Source: a virus. From it: 30,578 nucleotides of DNA. The notes under the pieces were generated by a model. That model saw nothing but the letters and a program-made list of their open reading frames with translations, did not search any database and had not been told where the DNA came from. The translations under genes and the position numbers were made by a program. Where the stretch lies: positions 1 through 30,578 of IMG/VR virus record IMGVR_UViG_3300042341_000061; one strand, written 5' to 3'. Positions 18,905 through 26,724 of the stretch are shown here, in pieces; position 1 is the stretch's first letter, and each line of letters starts with the position of its first letter.

Positions 18905-20673
18905 TATTTTCCGTAATTAGGGTGGTGTCCGTTGTTAGGCATATCTATAGGTGCTACTTTGCTTTGTGCATTTCCTATAGGTCGTGGGGTGTATGATTTA
19001 GGAATAGAGTTTACCTCTTCAGATGAACTCAAAGATTTATCCTCTACATATCCTTTACCATCTTTTTTAGTCTTTAGTTTATATAAAACCTCATTCCAAT
19101 AGTGAGAACAATTAACTCCACCTTTGAATTTGAATAAGTCGTAAGGTTGCCCTTTATGTCCTAGCTGCTCATTTACTCCTGCTCTACTTGCTTTGTCGAT
19201 GTCTTCTAAACGATATACTACACCGTTTGCAGTTCGTGCCATCATTTTAACACAGAATTCTCGTGAGTTAGCTTTATTATATCGTGCTGCGTATTCATAT
19301 CGAACCTTATAAACTGATTTGTCTAAGTTAGATTCTCTACTTGGCTCTGATTTAATTACAGATGCTAAACGTGCTAATACGCTTTTCTTTGGATTTAAAG
19401 CATTATTTACCCATTCCTCTGTACTTATATTATCTGCCTTTACTTCACGCTCTGTAACGCGCTCCCATTCGTCTCCTAATACTTCTCCTGCTAAGTCGTT
19501 TAATAGAACTTCTAACTCTTCATCCGTAGCTTCTGAACTTAATTGAGTTCCTGTTTCTTGTGCTACTTGCTCTTCAGTTTGAGCATTCTCTAAATCTGTA
19601 AATTCAAGTGGTTTAAGAGTTCTAAAGAATAGGTTAAGACTGATTCCGTTAACTGCTAAGATTCTATCAATAGCACTAAGTAATACTTCTTGTTTTGGTC
19701 GTATAACTAAATTATCGAATAGCACAAAGCTATTTTGTAACTCATCCGCATTTGAACTAAATCCATTTGTTGAAGCAATACCGAAAAGTAGAGGGCTTGT
19801 AACGTTATGTGATAACATAATCTTACGCATACATTCCTCACTTAACTGATTGTATAAATCGGGTGCATTGTCTACTGGTATAGAATCTATTGTAGTTTTA
19901 CTTTCAGCGTTGTTATTAAATGCTACGATTACTCTCTGTCCATTTGCGCCTGTAAGTTTAGACATAACCTTAGAAGAGATAATATCTTGCTCTTCTGGGG
20001 TTGGTTGTCCATTATTGAAGTTTACTACCGTGCGTGAACTAAAAGAAGATTGCACCTCAGAAATTAAATAACTTGATATCTCTTCTTCTAATACTGCGTA
20101 TGGGATGCCACCTTGATAATCTACATAGCTAAAGTACTTCATCCCTACCGAGTAAGGTTGAATGAACATTATTTCTACTTGCTCATTACCAAATCCAAAT
20201 GCAGGAATTCTCTTAGGTGCGTAGTTTCTTAAATCTTCCCAATTATCAGAATAGTAGTAGGCTTCGATTTGTCCGTCTTTATTGCACTTCTCAGGTGCTA
20301 AAAGATGCACAGGAATATGATATGCCTTTAATACTTTGCTTCTATCTTTAGAGTAATGTACTTGAAACGCTGCTTGTCCTAACATCTCAAAATCTAATAC
20401 TACTTTCCGCATATCGTCTGCGTTAATCATAGACATCATTTGAGCGTACTCGTTAGGCTTTCTTGAAGCATCTACTGCGCTTAAACCTTTACCATATACC
20501 AAACGGCTAATATTGTTTATAATAGCGTTATTAGTAGTAGAGTTTTTATATCTATCAATTAAGAACTGATAGTAAGAGTTATTTTCTCCATACGTTACCC
20601 ATTCATTCTTCTTTGATTCCTCAATGATAGGTGCTTCGTATTTTGCTAAATTTAAGATGTGTAGATTACTCAT
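18904..20673 (-). CDS. Portal protein with C-terminal Cys/His-containing extension (589 aa)
   Basis: The portal is the dodecameric ring at the special vertex through which terminase packages DNA. Residues 1-370 show an HK97/PBSX-type portal: 'NNAIINNISRLVYGKGLSA' near the start, 'VVLDFEMLGQAAFQVHYSKD', 'IPVHLLAPEKCN', and 'HNVTSPLLFGIASTNGFSSN' with the following 'ELQNSFVLFDNLVI' helix. The linker 370-455 is acidic. Residues about 456-545 form an extra domain with 'RYEYAARYNKANSREFCVKM', 'VYRLEDIDKAS' and 'FKGGVNCSHYWNEVLY', whose conserved Cys and His residues suggest a metal site. Similar tails occur on Bacteroidota portals and on head-morphogenesis-like proteins, so a fusion with minor head function is possible. 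No separate gp7-like head morphogenesis gene is seen. Confidence 0.92.
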   Translation of the reverse strand: MSNLHILNLAKYEAPIIEESKKNEWVTYGENNSYYQFLIDRYKNSTTNNAIINNISRLVYGKGLSAVDASRKPNEYAQMMSMINADDMRKVVLDFEMLGQAAFQVHYSKDRSKVLKAYHIPVHLLAPEKCNKDGQIEAYYYSDNWEDLRNYAPKRIPAFGFGNEQVEIMFIQPYSVGMKYFSYVDYQGGIPYAVLEEEISSYLISEVQSSFSSRTVVNFNNGQPTPEEQDIISSKVMSKLTGANGQRVIVAFNNNAESKTTIDSIPVDNAPDLYNQLSEECMRKIMLSHNVTSPLLFGIASTNGFSSNADELQNSFVLFDNLVIRPKQEVLLSAIDRILAVNGISLNLFFRTLKPLEFTDLENAQTEEQVAQETGTQLSSEATDEELEVLLNDLAGEVLGDEWERVTEREVKADNISTEEWVNNALNPKKSVLARLASVIKSEPSRESNLDKSVYKVRYEYAARYNKANSREFCVKMMARTANGVVYRLEDIDKASRAGVNEQLGHKGQPYDLFKFKGGVNCSHYWNEVLYKLKTKKDGKGYVEDKSLSSSEEVNSIPKSYTPRPIGNAQSKVAPIDMPNNGHHPNYGK

Positions 20674-20998
20674 AAATTATAAAGTCGTTTGTTGTGGTCG
20701 AACTTACATACTGACCATTGTTTACGCTAAATGATACCAAAGGTTGATTAGTACAGAATACCTTGTCTTTAAATACTATATCACTCCCGTTTTTTAATAC
20801 CAACATATAGAAATGATTTTCAACTAAATCAAATATAGCTTCTATAGTGTGGTAATATTCACCTACCGTAGAATCGATTATAGTTACAACCTGCGTATCA
20901 TTTGTTTGCTCGTCAGTTAACTCCAAAGTATCATAGCTTTCCTCTCGTGGAATGAAGCTAATAATTTGGCTTGTAGCTGATACATTTAATACTATCAT
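20666..20998 (-). CDS. Small beta-rich structural protein upstream of portal (110 aa)
   Basis: The product (MIVLNVSATSQIISFIPREE) alternates short strands and turns throughout ('DTQVVTIIDSTVGEYYHTIE', 'NHFYMLVLKNGSDIVFKDKV', 'GQYVSSTTTNDFIIYE'), with a 'VFCTN' cysteine. Such 105-120-aa beta proteins lie next to portal genes in many Bacteroidota phages and may be neck or decoration subunits. The stop overlaps the portal start by 8 nt. It begins 33 nt after the terminator that follows the tail-tube gene, so it is the first gene of the portal transcript segment. Confidence 0.68.
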   Translation of the reverse strand: MIVLNVSATSQIISFIPREESYDTLELTDEQTNDTQVVTIIDSTVGEYYHTIEAIFDLVENHFYMLVLKNGSDIVFKDKVFCTNQPLVSFSVNNGQYVSSTTTNDFIIYE

Positions 20999-21030
20999 AC
21001 TATATTAACTTAAACACTTCGATATTGTTT

Positions 21031-21060
21031 TAAAAAAGAAAAGGGTAACCGAAGCTACCC
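21031..21060 (-). terminator. UUCG-loop terminator after the tail-tube gene
   Basis: On the minus strand GGGTAGC-TTCG-GTTACCC (21060-21043) forms a 7-bp stem, including one G-T pair, capped by the very stable UUCG tetraloop. It is followed by CTTTTCTTTTTTA (21042-21031). It lies 25 nt after the tail-tube stop. It should reduce transcription into the portal genes. Confidence 0.9.
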
Positions 21061-21085
21061 TAATCCAACTATTATGAAAGAAAAA

Positions 21086-21637
21086 CTATACTGTTACAAT
21101 GTTCGCGTTAGAAAGAACCGTTTTAAGCCCTACCTCAGTTGAACAATTTAAGAAGTTTGCAGGGATGTTCTCCATTCCTGTGAACGTCAAAGTGTACCCA
21201 GAAAAATCTCCAAGCGCCGTTCCGTTAGAGATAGTACCTGCAGTTACATCCATTCCTCTCTCTACACCTGCAAGAAAGAACTGATTGTTTCTGTTTCTTA
21301 CGATAATGTGAGGTCTTCCGTAAGCAAGTAACTTAACCATTTTATGGGTAGCTACATCTTGCTTTTTCAAGTTAGCAACTAAAACCTGCTCCACAAAAGT
21401 AGTTCCGTTGTCTCTTGAAGAGTTTATCGTTTGCTCAAAAGAGTTAGTTCCTTTAAGTTCGAATTTATACACGTTTGTTACGTTGTTAATGTCATCAATA
21501 ACATCCGTGTTGGTAACGTTATACGTTAAATCATTTGGGTAAGAATAGTCTCCGTAATTGATAATGTAGATAGCATCTAAACCACCTACCGCATCTTTAC
21601 AAGGCTCTATTCTTCCGTTTGCAATATCACAGCTCAT
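21086..21637 (-). CDS. Probable major tail tube protein (183 aa)
   Basis: The protein begins MSCDIANGRIEPCKDAVGGL, a start I associate with a conserved structural protein of Bacteroidota phages that is predicted to form the tail tube. The body is beta-rich ('YNVTNTDVIDDINNVTNVYK', 'ELKGTNSFEQTINSSRDNGT', 'GDFSGYTLTFTGMENIPANF'), without membrane segments. Cys3 and Cys13 are conserved in the start motif. Terminators stand on both sides (after the capsid gene and after this gene), which fits a separately regulated, abundant virion protein. Tail tube is inferred; a sheath or decoration protein is less likely. Confidence 0.75.
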   Translation of the reverse strand: MSCDIANGRIEPCKDAVGGLDAIYIINYGDYSYPNDLTYNVTNTDVIDDINNVTNVYKFELKGTNSFEQTINSSRDNGTTFVEQVLVANLKKQDVATHKMVKLLAYGRPHIIVRNRNNQFFLAGVERGMDVTAGTISNGTALGDFSGYTLTFTGMENIPANFLNCSTEVGLKTVLSNANIVTV

Positions 21638-21639
21638 TT

Positions 21640-21668
21640 GTTAAAATTTTAACACTTTGTTAAAGTGT
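21640..21668. promoter_or_regulatory. Two adjacent perfect inverted repeats before the tail-tube gene
   Basis: GTTAAAATTTTAAC (21640-21653) is a perfect 14-bp palindrome and ACACTTT-GTT-AAAGTGT (21652-21668) is a 7-bp inverted repeat overlapping it. They lie between the capsid terminator and the ATG of the probable tail-tube gene, with the first palindrome only 3 nt upstream of that ATG. They could be a regulator-binding site or part of a late promoter. No TATATTTG box is present here. Confidence 0.45.
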
Positions 21669-21682
21669 GGTTAATATTTTAT

Positions 21683-21712
21683 AAAAAAAGGGTGGTAGAT
21701 ATTCCACCACCC
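21683..21712 (-). terminator. Intrinsic terminator after the major capsid gene
   Basis: On the minus strand GGGTGGT (21712-21706) pairs with ACCACCC (21696-21690) across a 9-nt loop and runs straight into seven Ts (21689-21683). It lies 21 nt after the capsid stop. The stem is GC-rich in an AT-rich genome, so it is a strong terminator. Confidence 0.9.
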
Positions 21713-21733
21713 TCGTTATTTTATTAATTAAGA

Positions 21734-22687
21734 TTAGTTAGCTGAGTTAGTTACACCGTAAGTAACACAATCTCCAGCAAAACCATATTTAGCATCTGCA
21801 GTAAAACGCATAATTACTCGTACATTTTGAGAACCATCAAGGTCTGCCATATCGATAACTTTAACTTCATTCAAGTCAGAAAGAAGACCCGTAGCGAAGT
21901 GTAGGTTAGAAGACTGAGTCAAAAGACCTCTGTTGTCATCAAGACCATAAGCCAAGAAGATTGGAATACCATCGAATGAAAGTGAACCGTTAGTATACCA
22001 CTGAGTACCTTGTGCGTTAACACCATTAGCACCCAAACCTGATGCACCAAATCCACCCAAAGCACGGATATAAGCACGTACGATGTTAGAAGAAAGATAC
22101 AATTTCAAATCTGGTTGTCCGTACAAACGTGATGGACAAGCGTCTACGATTTTACCAAGTTCAGCGATAACGTCACCTGCATCTACTGTAGTACCTGCTA
22201 CCTCTTGTGCAGCTGGCAATGAAGCATCAACTGCAAGTTGGCGCATAATACCTGAGAACTCACCTGCAGAAGCGTTGTTACCTTCCCAAATAACACCTTC
22301 CATATGAGAAGCAACTTTCTCAGCTACGTGAGCGATAAGGAAATCAGCGAAAGATTTAGGAAGAACATCGAATGCTCCGTAACCCATCTCAGCCGCCTGC
22401 CAAGTTTGGTGGAAATCTTTTTTACAAAGTTGTAGGTTAACTTGGAACTCTTCAGGATTCAATACTCTTTCAGTAAGAGTTAAAGTTGAAGTAGCGTCAA
22501 AATCACAAGTAGCGTTCTTAACGATTCCGTCAGTAGCAACACGTTGGATAACTTGTTTGTACTTAACATTTGGGTGGATAGTTAAACCACCTTGCTCTAA
22601 AGTTGGTGCAGACAAAAGTGCTGCAGCAATGTACTTACCTGCAAATTCGCCGGCATAGCTTGTAGTAATTGATGTTGTAGTAGCCAT
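21734..22687 (-). CDS. Major capsid protein (317 aa)
   Basis: This is the main shell protein. It follows protease-like and scaffold-like genes. It has the expected size, and an N-terminal arm (MATTTSITTSYAGEFAGKYI), then 'SAPTLEQGGLTIHPNVKYKQ' and 'NATCDFDATSTLTLTERVLN'. A long helix with 'DFLIAHVAEKVASHMEGVIW' fits the HK97 spine helix, and 'SRLYGQPDLKLYLSSNIVRA' plus 'GIPIFLAYGLDDNRGLLTQ' resemble the A-domain strands. Codons are more GC-rich than in neighbours, and an A-rich leader (AATTTAAAAAAAAG) lies directly before ATG, both typical for a highly expressed gene. A strong terminator follows. The HK97 fold is inferred from layout. Confidence 0.9.
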   Translation of the reverse strand: MATTTSITTSYAGEFAGKYIAAALLSAPTLEQGGLTIHPNVKYKQVIQRVATDGIVKNATCDFDATSTLTLTERVLNPEEFQVNLQLCKKDFHQTWQAAEMGYGAFDVLPKSFADFLIAHVAEKVASHMEGVIWEGNNASAGEFSGIMRQLAVDASLPAAQEVAGTTVDAGDVIAELGKIVDACPSRLYGQPDLKLYLSSNIVRAYIRALGGFGASGLGANGVNAQGTQWYTNGSLSFDGIPIFLAYGLDDNRGLLTQSSNLHFATGLLSDLNEVKVIDMADLDGSQNVRVIMRFTADAKYGFAGDCVTYGVTNSAN

Positions 22688-22713
22688 CTTTTTTTTAAAT
22701 TATTAGTTAATAT

Positions 22714-23334
22714 TTATTTATTTAATTTTTCAAGGATAGAATCCATTGTAGTTCTTGCTCTTTTAGAAGCAAATTTGAATCCTTCAACTTTATTTACATT
22801 CTCAGGGTTAAAAGTGATAGGAGATACTTCCTCTAATTCAACCTTATTCTCTTTAGTAGTTTCTTCAGTAGCAACTTCTGCAGTAGGCTCAACTTTTGAA
22901 AACATTTCTAACTTAGCTTTCAACTCTTCGTTTTCAATTTTAAGTGCTTCCATTTCTGAGAAGAACGTTTCTTTAACGATAGATTCAACTGTCTTTTTAA
23001 TGTCTTTAGGTGCTGCGGCTTCTGCCTCAACTTCTACCTCTACTTCTGCTTCTGGCTCTTCCATCGGCATTTCCTCTTCAACAACTGCATCTTTAATTTC
23101 AGCAATAATACCTTCTTCGATTACTACCAACATTTTAGAATCTTCCAATTCATACTCTCCTACAGGCAAAGCAATTTTTTGGTCTTCAGCAACTATAAAA
23201 ACTTCTGCTCCTGCTTCAAACACTTCAGCTTCTAGAATAGTCATTCCATCGGAAAGTTTCATAGTAGCCAATTTAACTTCCATCCCAAGAAGTTCTTTAA
23301 TTTGATTGATTACGTTCTTTTTCATATTTAACAT
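22714..23334 (-). CDS. Scaffold-like capsid assembly protein (206 aa)
   Basis: The acidic 206-aa protein lies between the protease and capsid genes, where scaffolding proteins are found. Residues 15-85 form a small beta domain ('KLSDGMTILEAEVFEAGAEV', 'LPVGEYELEDSKMLVVIEEG'), a repeat-like motif seen in Bacteroidota phage scaffolds. Residues 86-112 are a Glu/Val/Ala/Pro run. A coiled coil follows ('FFSEMEALKIENEELKAKLE'), and a basic helical C-terminus ('FASKRARTTMDSILEKLNK') could bind the capsid subunit. A start at 23325 (MKKNVINQIK) is equally possible. A scaffold would be removed during maturation, perhaps by the XkdF-like protease. Confidence 0.8.
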   Translation of the reverse strand: MLNMKKNVINQIKELLGMEVKLATMKLSDGMTILEAEVFEAGAEVFIVAEDQKIALPVGEYELEDSKMLVVIEEGIIAEIKDAVVEEEMPMEEPEAEVEVEVEAEAAAPKDIKKTVESIVKETFFSEMEALKIENEELKAKLEMFSKVEPTAEVATEETTKENKVELEEVSPITFNPENVNKVEGFKFASKRARTTMDSILEKLNK

Positions 23335-23376
23335 TTATAACTTAATAACTTTCGTGTTTTTGTTCTGTTGTATTTT

Positions 23377-23562
23377 TTAATTAATCTGTCTTTCCGTGTT
23401 CGTGTTTACAACGTTACTTACAACTTGATTTACCGTACTACCAACTCCTTGATTTTGCAACTCTCCTGTGCAGCATTTAGCCTTGTACGTTCCGTCTTCG
23501 CATAGGCATCCTCTTTTACCGCCTTTAGGACTTGTCTTACTTAGTGTTTTTTGTTTTGCCAT
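23377..23562 (-). CDS. Small cysteine-containing structural-region protein (61 aa)
   Basis: It starts MAKQKTLSKTSPKGGKRGCL and has four cysteines in 'GCLCEDGTYKAKCCTGELQN'. The C-terminus is Asn/Val/Thr-rich. The C-x-C ... C-C pattern followed by Gly-Glu/Leu and 'NQGVGS' is a recurrent feature of short proteins beside capsid genes in Bacteroidota phages and suggests a metal knuckle. It starts one base after the protease gene stop. Its role in head assembly is likely from position but unproven. Confidence 0.7.
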   Translation of the reverse strand: MAKQKTLSKTSPKGGKRGCLCEDGTYKAKCCTGELQNQGVGSTVNQVVSNVVNTNTERQIN

Positions 23563-23563
23563 C

Positions 23564-24625
23564 TTATTTGTTTTTGATTTGTTCTAATTTACGTTGCGCC
23601 CATTCTATGCCTTCGTCGCCTCCCCAACTTTGCCACATCAATCTACCGCATCCATCTCCTAACTCTTTCTGTGAGTTTTGTCTGTGCCTTTCAAATGCTG
23701 CCATTCGTGCAATAGTTTCTTCGCTTATAGCTTCGCCATTTGCTAACTGATTTGCTCGTGCTTTACCTACAGGTGTTCCGCAATCTCCCCATCCATTTTC
23801 TTCTGCATATCTTAAAGCTATCTTAGCGTTTTCTTTAGCTGCTTTTGGATAGTCTGTGTAGCTTTCAAGTTGTAAGGGTAGTTCGTCTTTATGATATAAA
23901 TACTCGCTATCTTCTGTATGTACCGCTCCAGTCATTAATCTACCTGAAGCGTCTTTATGCGTTGCACCTATATATACCTTTCCGTCTTTTGTGTAATGCT
24001 CTACTCCCTCTTCTAATTCCTCTTGTTCAGCTTTTAATATAAGTGCTTTTAACTTCTCAATTAATTCCTCTTCTGTTTCTGGCTCAGTAACTGCAGGTTT
24101 AAGGCTCATTTCGTATTTGTCTGCAAAGTAACCTTCTATAGAAAATCCTTTTACCTTACCTTCTTTTACGTCTTTCCATACCTCGTCATTGTTTACCTTC
24201 ATAGAAATCATCCAAGTTCCTACCGGTAGACTGAATCCGTATTTGGCAGATTTATCTTTTTTCTCATCTTCGATAATCCACGATTCTACCACACTCATTC
24301 CACTTAATTTTTTATCGTGTTCGTATGTAGCGTTATTTTGGTTTGCTCTCATTAAGAATAACTCAGATGCTTTTCTAACCGTGTCCTTGCTGAAATAGAT
24401 ATGATACTCTTCGTTCTTGTCGTTACGTCTGTAGATTTGTTTATTAGGAACTAAAGCAGCACCCATTAAGATACGCTTCTCAGTATCTATTTCTTTCAAC
24501 TCTACTTCGTGTTTATGTAACGCAATAAAGTTTTCCTCTATCGCAGGAGAACTAACAACTGAAACGGCATCTATTCCGCTCATCTCATCGTTCTCGTCTA
24601 TCACTAATTCTATTATCTTATTCAT
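23564..24625 (-). CDS. XkdF-like putative prohead serine protease with C-terminal extension (353 aa)
   Basis: Residues 1-170 match the XkdF/peptidase S78-like family of prohead proteases: 'DAVSVVSSPAIEENFIAL', 'KRILMGAALVPNKQIYRRND', 'IYFSKDTVRKASELFLMRAN', 'NATYEHDKKLSGMSVVESWI', and 'GTWMISMKVNNDEVWKDVKE' then 'KVKGFSIEGYFAD', with the His in 'YEHD' and the Ser in 'GFSIEG' as catalytic candidates. A Glu-rich linker follows (175-205). The C-terminal part (about 265-353) carries 'PKAAKENAKIALRYAEENGW', 'GTPVGKARANQLANGEAISE' and 'CGRLMWQSWGGDEGIEWAQR', a domain known as a tail on phage proteases and portals. The gene lies before scaffold and capsid genes, so capsid maturation is the natural role. 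Confidence 0.88.
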   Translation of the reverse strand: MNKIIELVIDENDEMSGIDAVSVVSSPAIEENFIALHKHEVELKEIDTEKRILMGAALVPNKQIYRRNDKNEEYHIYFSKDTVRKASELFLMRANQNNATYEHDKKLSGMSVVESWIIEDEKKDKSAKYGFSLPVGTWMISMKVNNDEVWKDVKEGKVKGFSIEGYFADKYEMSLKPAVTEPETEEELIEKLKALILKAEQEELEEGVEHYTKDGKVYIGATHKDASGRLMTGAVHTEDSEYLYHKDELPLQLESYTDYPKAAKENAKIALRYAEENGWGDCGTPVGKARANQLANGEAISEETIARMAAFERHRQNSQKELGDGCGRLMWQSWGGDEGIEWAQRKLEQIKNK

Positions 24626-24643
24626 ATCCTAATAACTTTATAA

Positions 24644-26569
24644 TTATCCAAACGTTGCGTTATTTACTCTATTCCTATCTAAAGACTGAGCCGTCGTTAC
24701 ATCTCCACTTACTACATAGGCTTGAATTAATCCTTCTCCTAATCCTGCTAGTGGATTTGTAGCTTGTGCATTTCCTACTATGTTAAAGTTAGGAGTGATA
24801 ACAGTACCACCGCCACCATCACCACCACCACTTGGCGCAGGAGCAGAAGCACTAATAGAACCTCCTGCTTCAAACTTTTGTGAAGCGATGTTTTTAACGT
24901 TTACTAATCCTGCTGCTATTGCTGCCGCTGCCGCTGCCGCACCTAATACAGGACCGACTACAGGAATACTTGATAATGAAGCATAAGCACCTTGAGCAGC
25001 TTTATAAGTGTCTATTGTAGCGTTAGCTATATTCGCTGCTTTTTGTATCTCAAATGCTTTCTTTTGTTGCTTTTCACTTTTACCTGCAAATAACTGAGCA
25101 AGATTCGCAATAGTGCTTAGAGTGTTTTGAACCGCTTGTATTTTAGCATCGTTTAATTCCTTAACTCTTTGCTTCTCTTTGTCTTTTGCTTCTTTATCTG
25201 CGGCAGCTTCTGCATCTCGTGCCTCTTTTCTTATTCGTGCTTCTTCTTGTGTAGCTTCCCAAAGTAAATCTAATTTATCTTTAGTTTGTTGTCTTTCCCC
25301 AAGTGTTGCCGTTACATTCCTTTCGTTATCTGCATCACGTTGGTCTTTATAAAATTTCTCTAAATCTTCGGCTTGTTTCTTTGCTTTATCGTCTGCTTCT
25401 TTCTGGTCTGCTAATCTTTTGTCGTTTGCGTCTTTTTGTGCTTGTCTACGAGCATCCGCTGCTTGTTTATCAATAGCCTGTATTTGTAGCTGAAATCCTG
25501 CTTGTTGGTTCTTTAATTCTGCTAAAGCCTTTTTAGATTCTGCTATAGCCTTCATTCCTTCTTGCTCCACTTCTTTAGGGTCAAAGATTAATGAAGCAGT
25601 CCAATCCATTACTTGGTCTTGCAAATTCCAATCCTTACCTAAAAACTTACCTATTCCATCTACTGTTTTTAAAATTAGATTTATAGGTGCTAAAATAAAT
25701 TGAAGTATTCCTTTAAGTATCTCTTTGTTTCGCTTTTCAGCTTGTATCTGTGCTTTTAAAGTTTGCTCCTGATTCTTAATAGATATTTCATAAGCCTTTA
25801 TAGCTTCATCTGTTTGCTTTATTTTAAGCTGAAGTATTTGCTTTTCGGTAAGTCCTTGTAGCTTTAATATATTGTCTTGAGAATCTAAACTCTCTAACTT
25901 TTCTTTCTGTAGGTCTACGTCTTTTTGTGATTTAGCATTTAACGCTTCCTGCTCTGCGCTAACTCCACTAATAGCCTCTTTGATGTCATCCCAATAAGCA
26001 ACTAAAGCACCTACCGCCACAACTAACAAACCGATACCTGTAGCTGCAATACCTGTACGGATTCCTTTTAAAGCATCAGATGCAGCAGTTCCTAATGCTT
26101 TAAAACTTGGTATAGCTTCTTTAATTCCTTGCACACCTTGACTAATAGCCATAGCACTTTGAACTTTTAAAAGTGCTGCTTGTACTTCTTCCGATTCAGT
26201 GCCAAAAGCACCCATAGCACCTTGAGCAAGTTCAAATCCTGCTGTTATACCTCCTAATGCACCACCTAACTTTTGCGACATTGTGCCAGATGCACCATCT
26301 ACAGAAGCATCAGTTTCTGCTATTACTTTTTTAAATTTTGCTATTTCAGCTTGTAAATCTTTATACTCTTGAGTATTCTGTTTTCCTGCTAAAGCTAATT
26401 CATATAGACGGTCTTCAAGTTCACCCATCCTACCGCTTAGAGGTTGTATTTCTCCATATACATCTTCAAAAGATGCAGCTAAATCAGTGTTGCTTTTTGT
26501 TAAATCATTTATAGCTTTTTCAGCTTGTTCAGATTTTACTTGTATTTCTATTACTCTTTTCTCAGCCAT
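24644..26569 (-). CDS. Tape measure protein (641 aa)
   Basis: It sets tail length and is ejected with DNA. The start overlaps the previous small gene's TAA by one base (TAATG). The N-terminal 90 residues are helical with 'QVKSEQAEKAINDLTKSNTD'. A hydrophobic region 'GIAATGIGLLVVAVGALVAYW' lies at 173-193, shortened here to its core. Long coiled-coil segments rich in Lys, Gln, Ala and Asp span about 200-500 ('KEAKDKEKQRVKELNDAKIQ'), and a Gly-rich tail 'GGGDGGGG' near the end. At 641 aa the tail would be fairly short for a siphovirus. A myovirus is not excluded by this gene alone, but no sheath gene is seen. Confidence 0.92.
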   Translation of the reverse strand: MAEKRVIEIQVKSEQAEKAINDLTKSNTDLAASFEDVYGEIQPLSGRMGELEDRLYELALAGKQNTQEYKDLQAEIAKFKKVIAETDASVDGASGTMSQKLGGALGGITAGFELAQGAMGAFGTESEEVQAALLKVQSAMAISQGVQGIKEAIPSFKALGTAASDALKGIRTGIAATGIGLLVVAVGALVAYWDDIKEAISGVSAEQEALNAKSQKDVDLQKEKLESLDSQDNILKLQGLTEKQILQLKIKQTDEAIKAYEISIKNQEQTLKAQIQAEKRNKEILKGILQFILAPINLILKTVDGIGKFLGKDWNLQDQVMDWTASLIFDPKEVEQEGMKAIAESKKALAELKNQQAGFQLQIQAIDKQAADARRQAQKDANDKRLADQKEADDKAKKQAEDLEKFYKDQRDADNERNVTATLGERQQTKDKLDLLWEATQEEARIRKEARDAEAAADKEAKDKEKQRVKELNDAKIQAVQNTLSTIANLAQLFAGKSEKQQKKAFEIQKAANIANATIDTYKAAQGAYASLSSIPVVGPVLGAAAAAAAIAAGLVNVKNIASQKFEAGGSISASAPAPSGGGDGGGGTVITPNFNIVGNAQATNPLAGLGEGLIQAYVVSGDVTTAQSLDRNRVNNATFG

Positions 26570-26724
26570 TACCTACGTCTTTTACTCTTTAACTCTCTTT
26601 TGCCTTGTTTGTATGCTTCACGTACACTTGTAGGTATTTTATACTTACCTTTTGCTATGTCAATGAACTCCGTCTTTCCGTAGAAATCGTCTATCTTAAG
26701 CAGTTCTAAAATATTCTTAATCAT
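26569..26724 (-). CDS. Small basic protein between tail protein and tape measure (51 aa)
   Basis: The ATG (26724-26722) overlaps the previous TGA (ATGA) and the TAA (26571-26569) overlaps the tape-measure ATG. The product is MIKNILELLKIDDFYGKTEF followed by 'IDIAKGKYKIPTSVREAYKQ' and a Lys/Arg-rich end. The position directly before the tape measure is where tail-assembly factors are often encoded. It has no known family motif. Perfect coupling at both ends supports it strongly as a gene. Confidence 0.7.
   Translation of the reverse strand: MIKNILELLKIDDFYGKTEFIDIAKGKYKIPTSVREAYKQGKRELKSKRRR

Noticed and set aside
22981-23070. Glu/Val/Ala-rich repeated codons in the scaffold-like gene as a regulatory repeat
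   Set aside because: The period is irregular and it translates as an acidic linker typical of scaffolding proteins.
22775-23305. Long open frame on the plus strand (176 codons) and many other plus-strand frames
   Set aside because: It is the reverse image of the scaffold-like gene, with Ser/Thr-rich translation caused by Glu/Ala codons on the coding strand. All plus-strand frames in the window overlap better minus-strand genes and none has a promoter or neighbour support.
24780-24986. Gly/Pro-rich low-complexity stretch as a possible minisatellite
   Set aside because: It is explained by the Gly-rich C-terminal linker and Ala run of the tape measure protein, not by a tandem DNA repeat.
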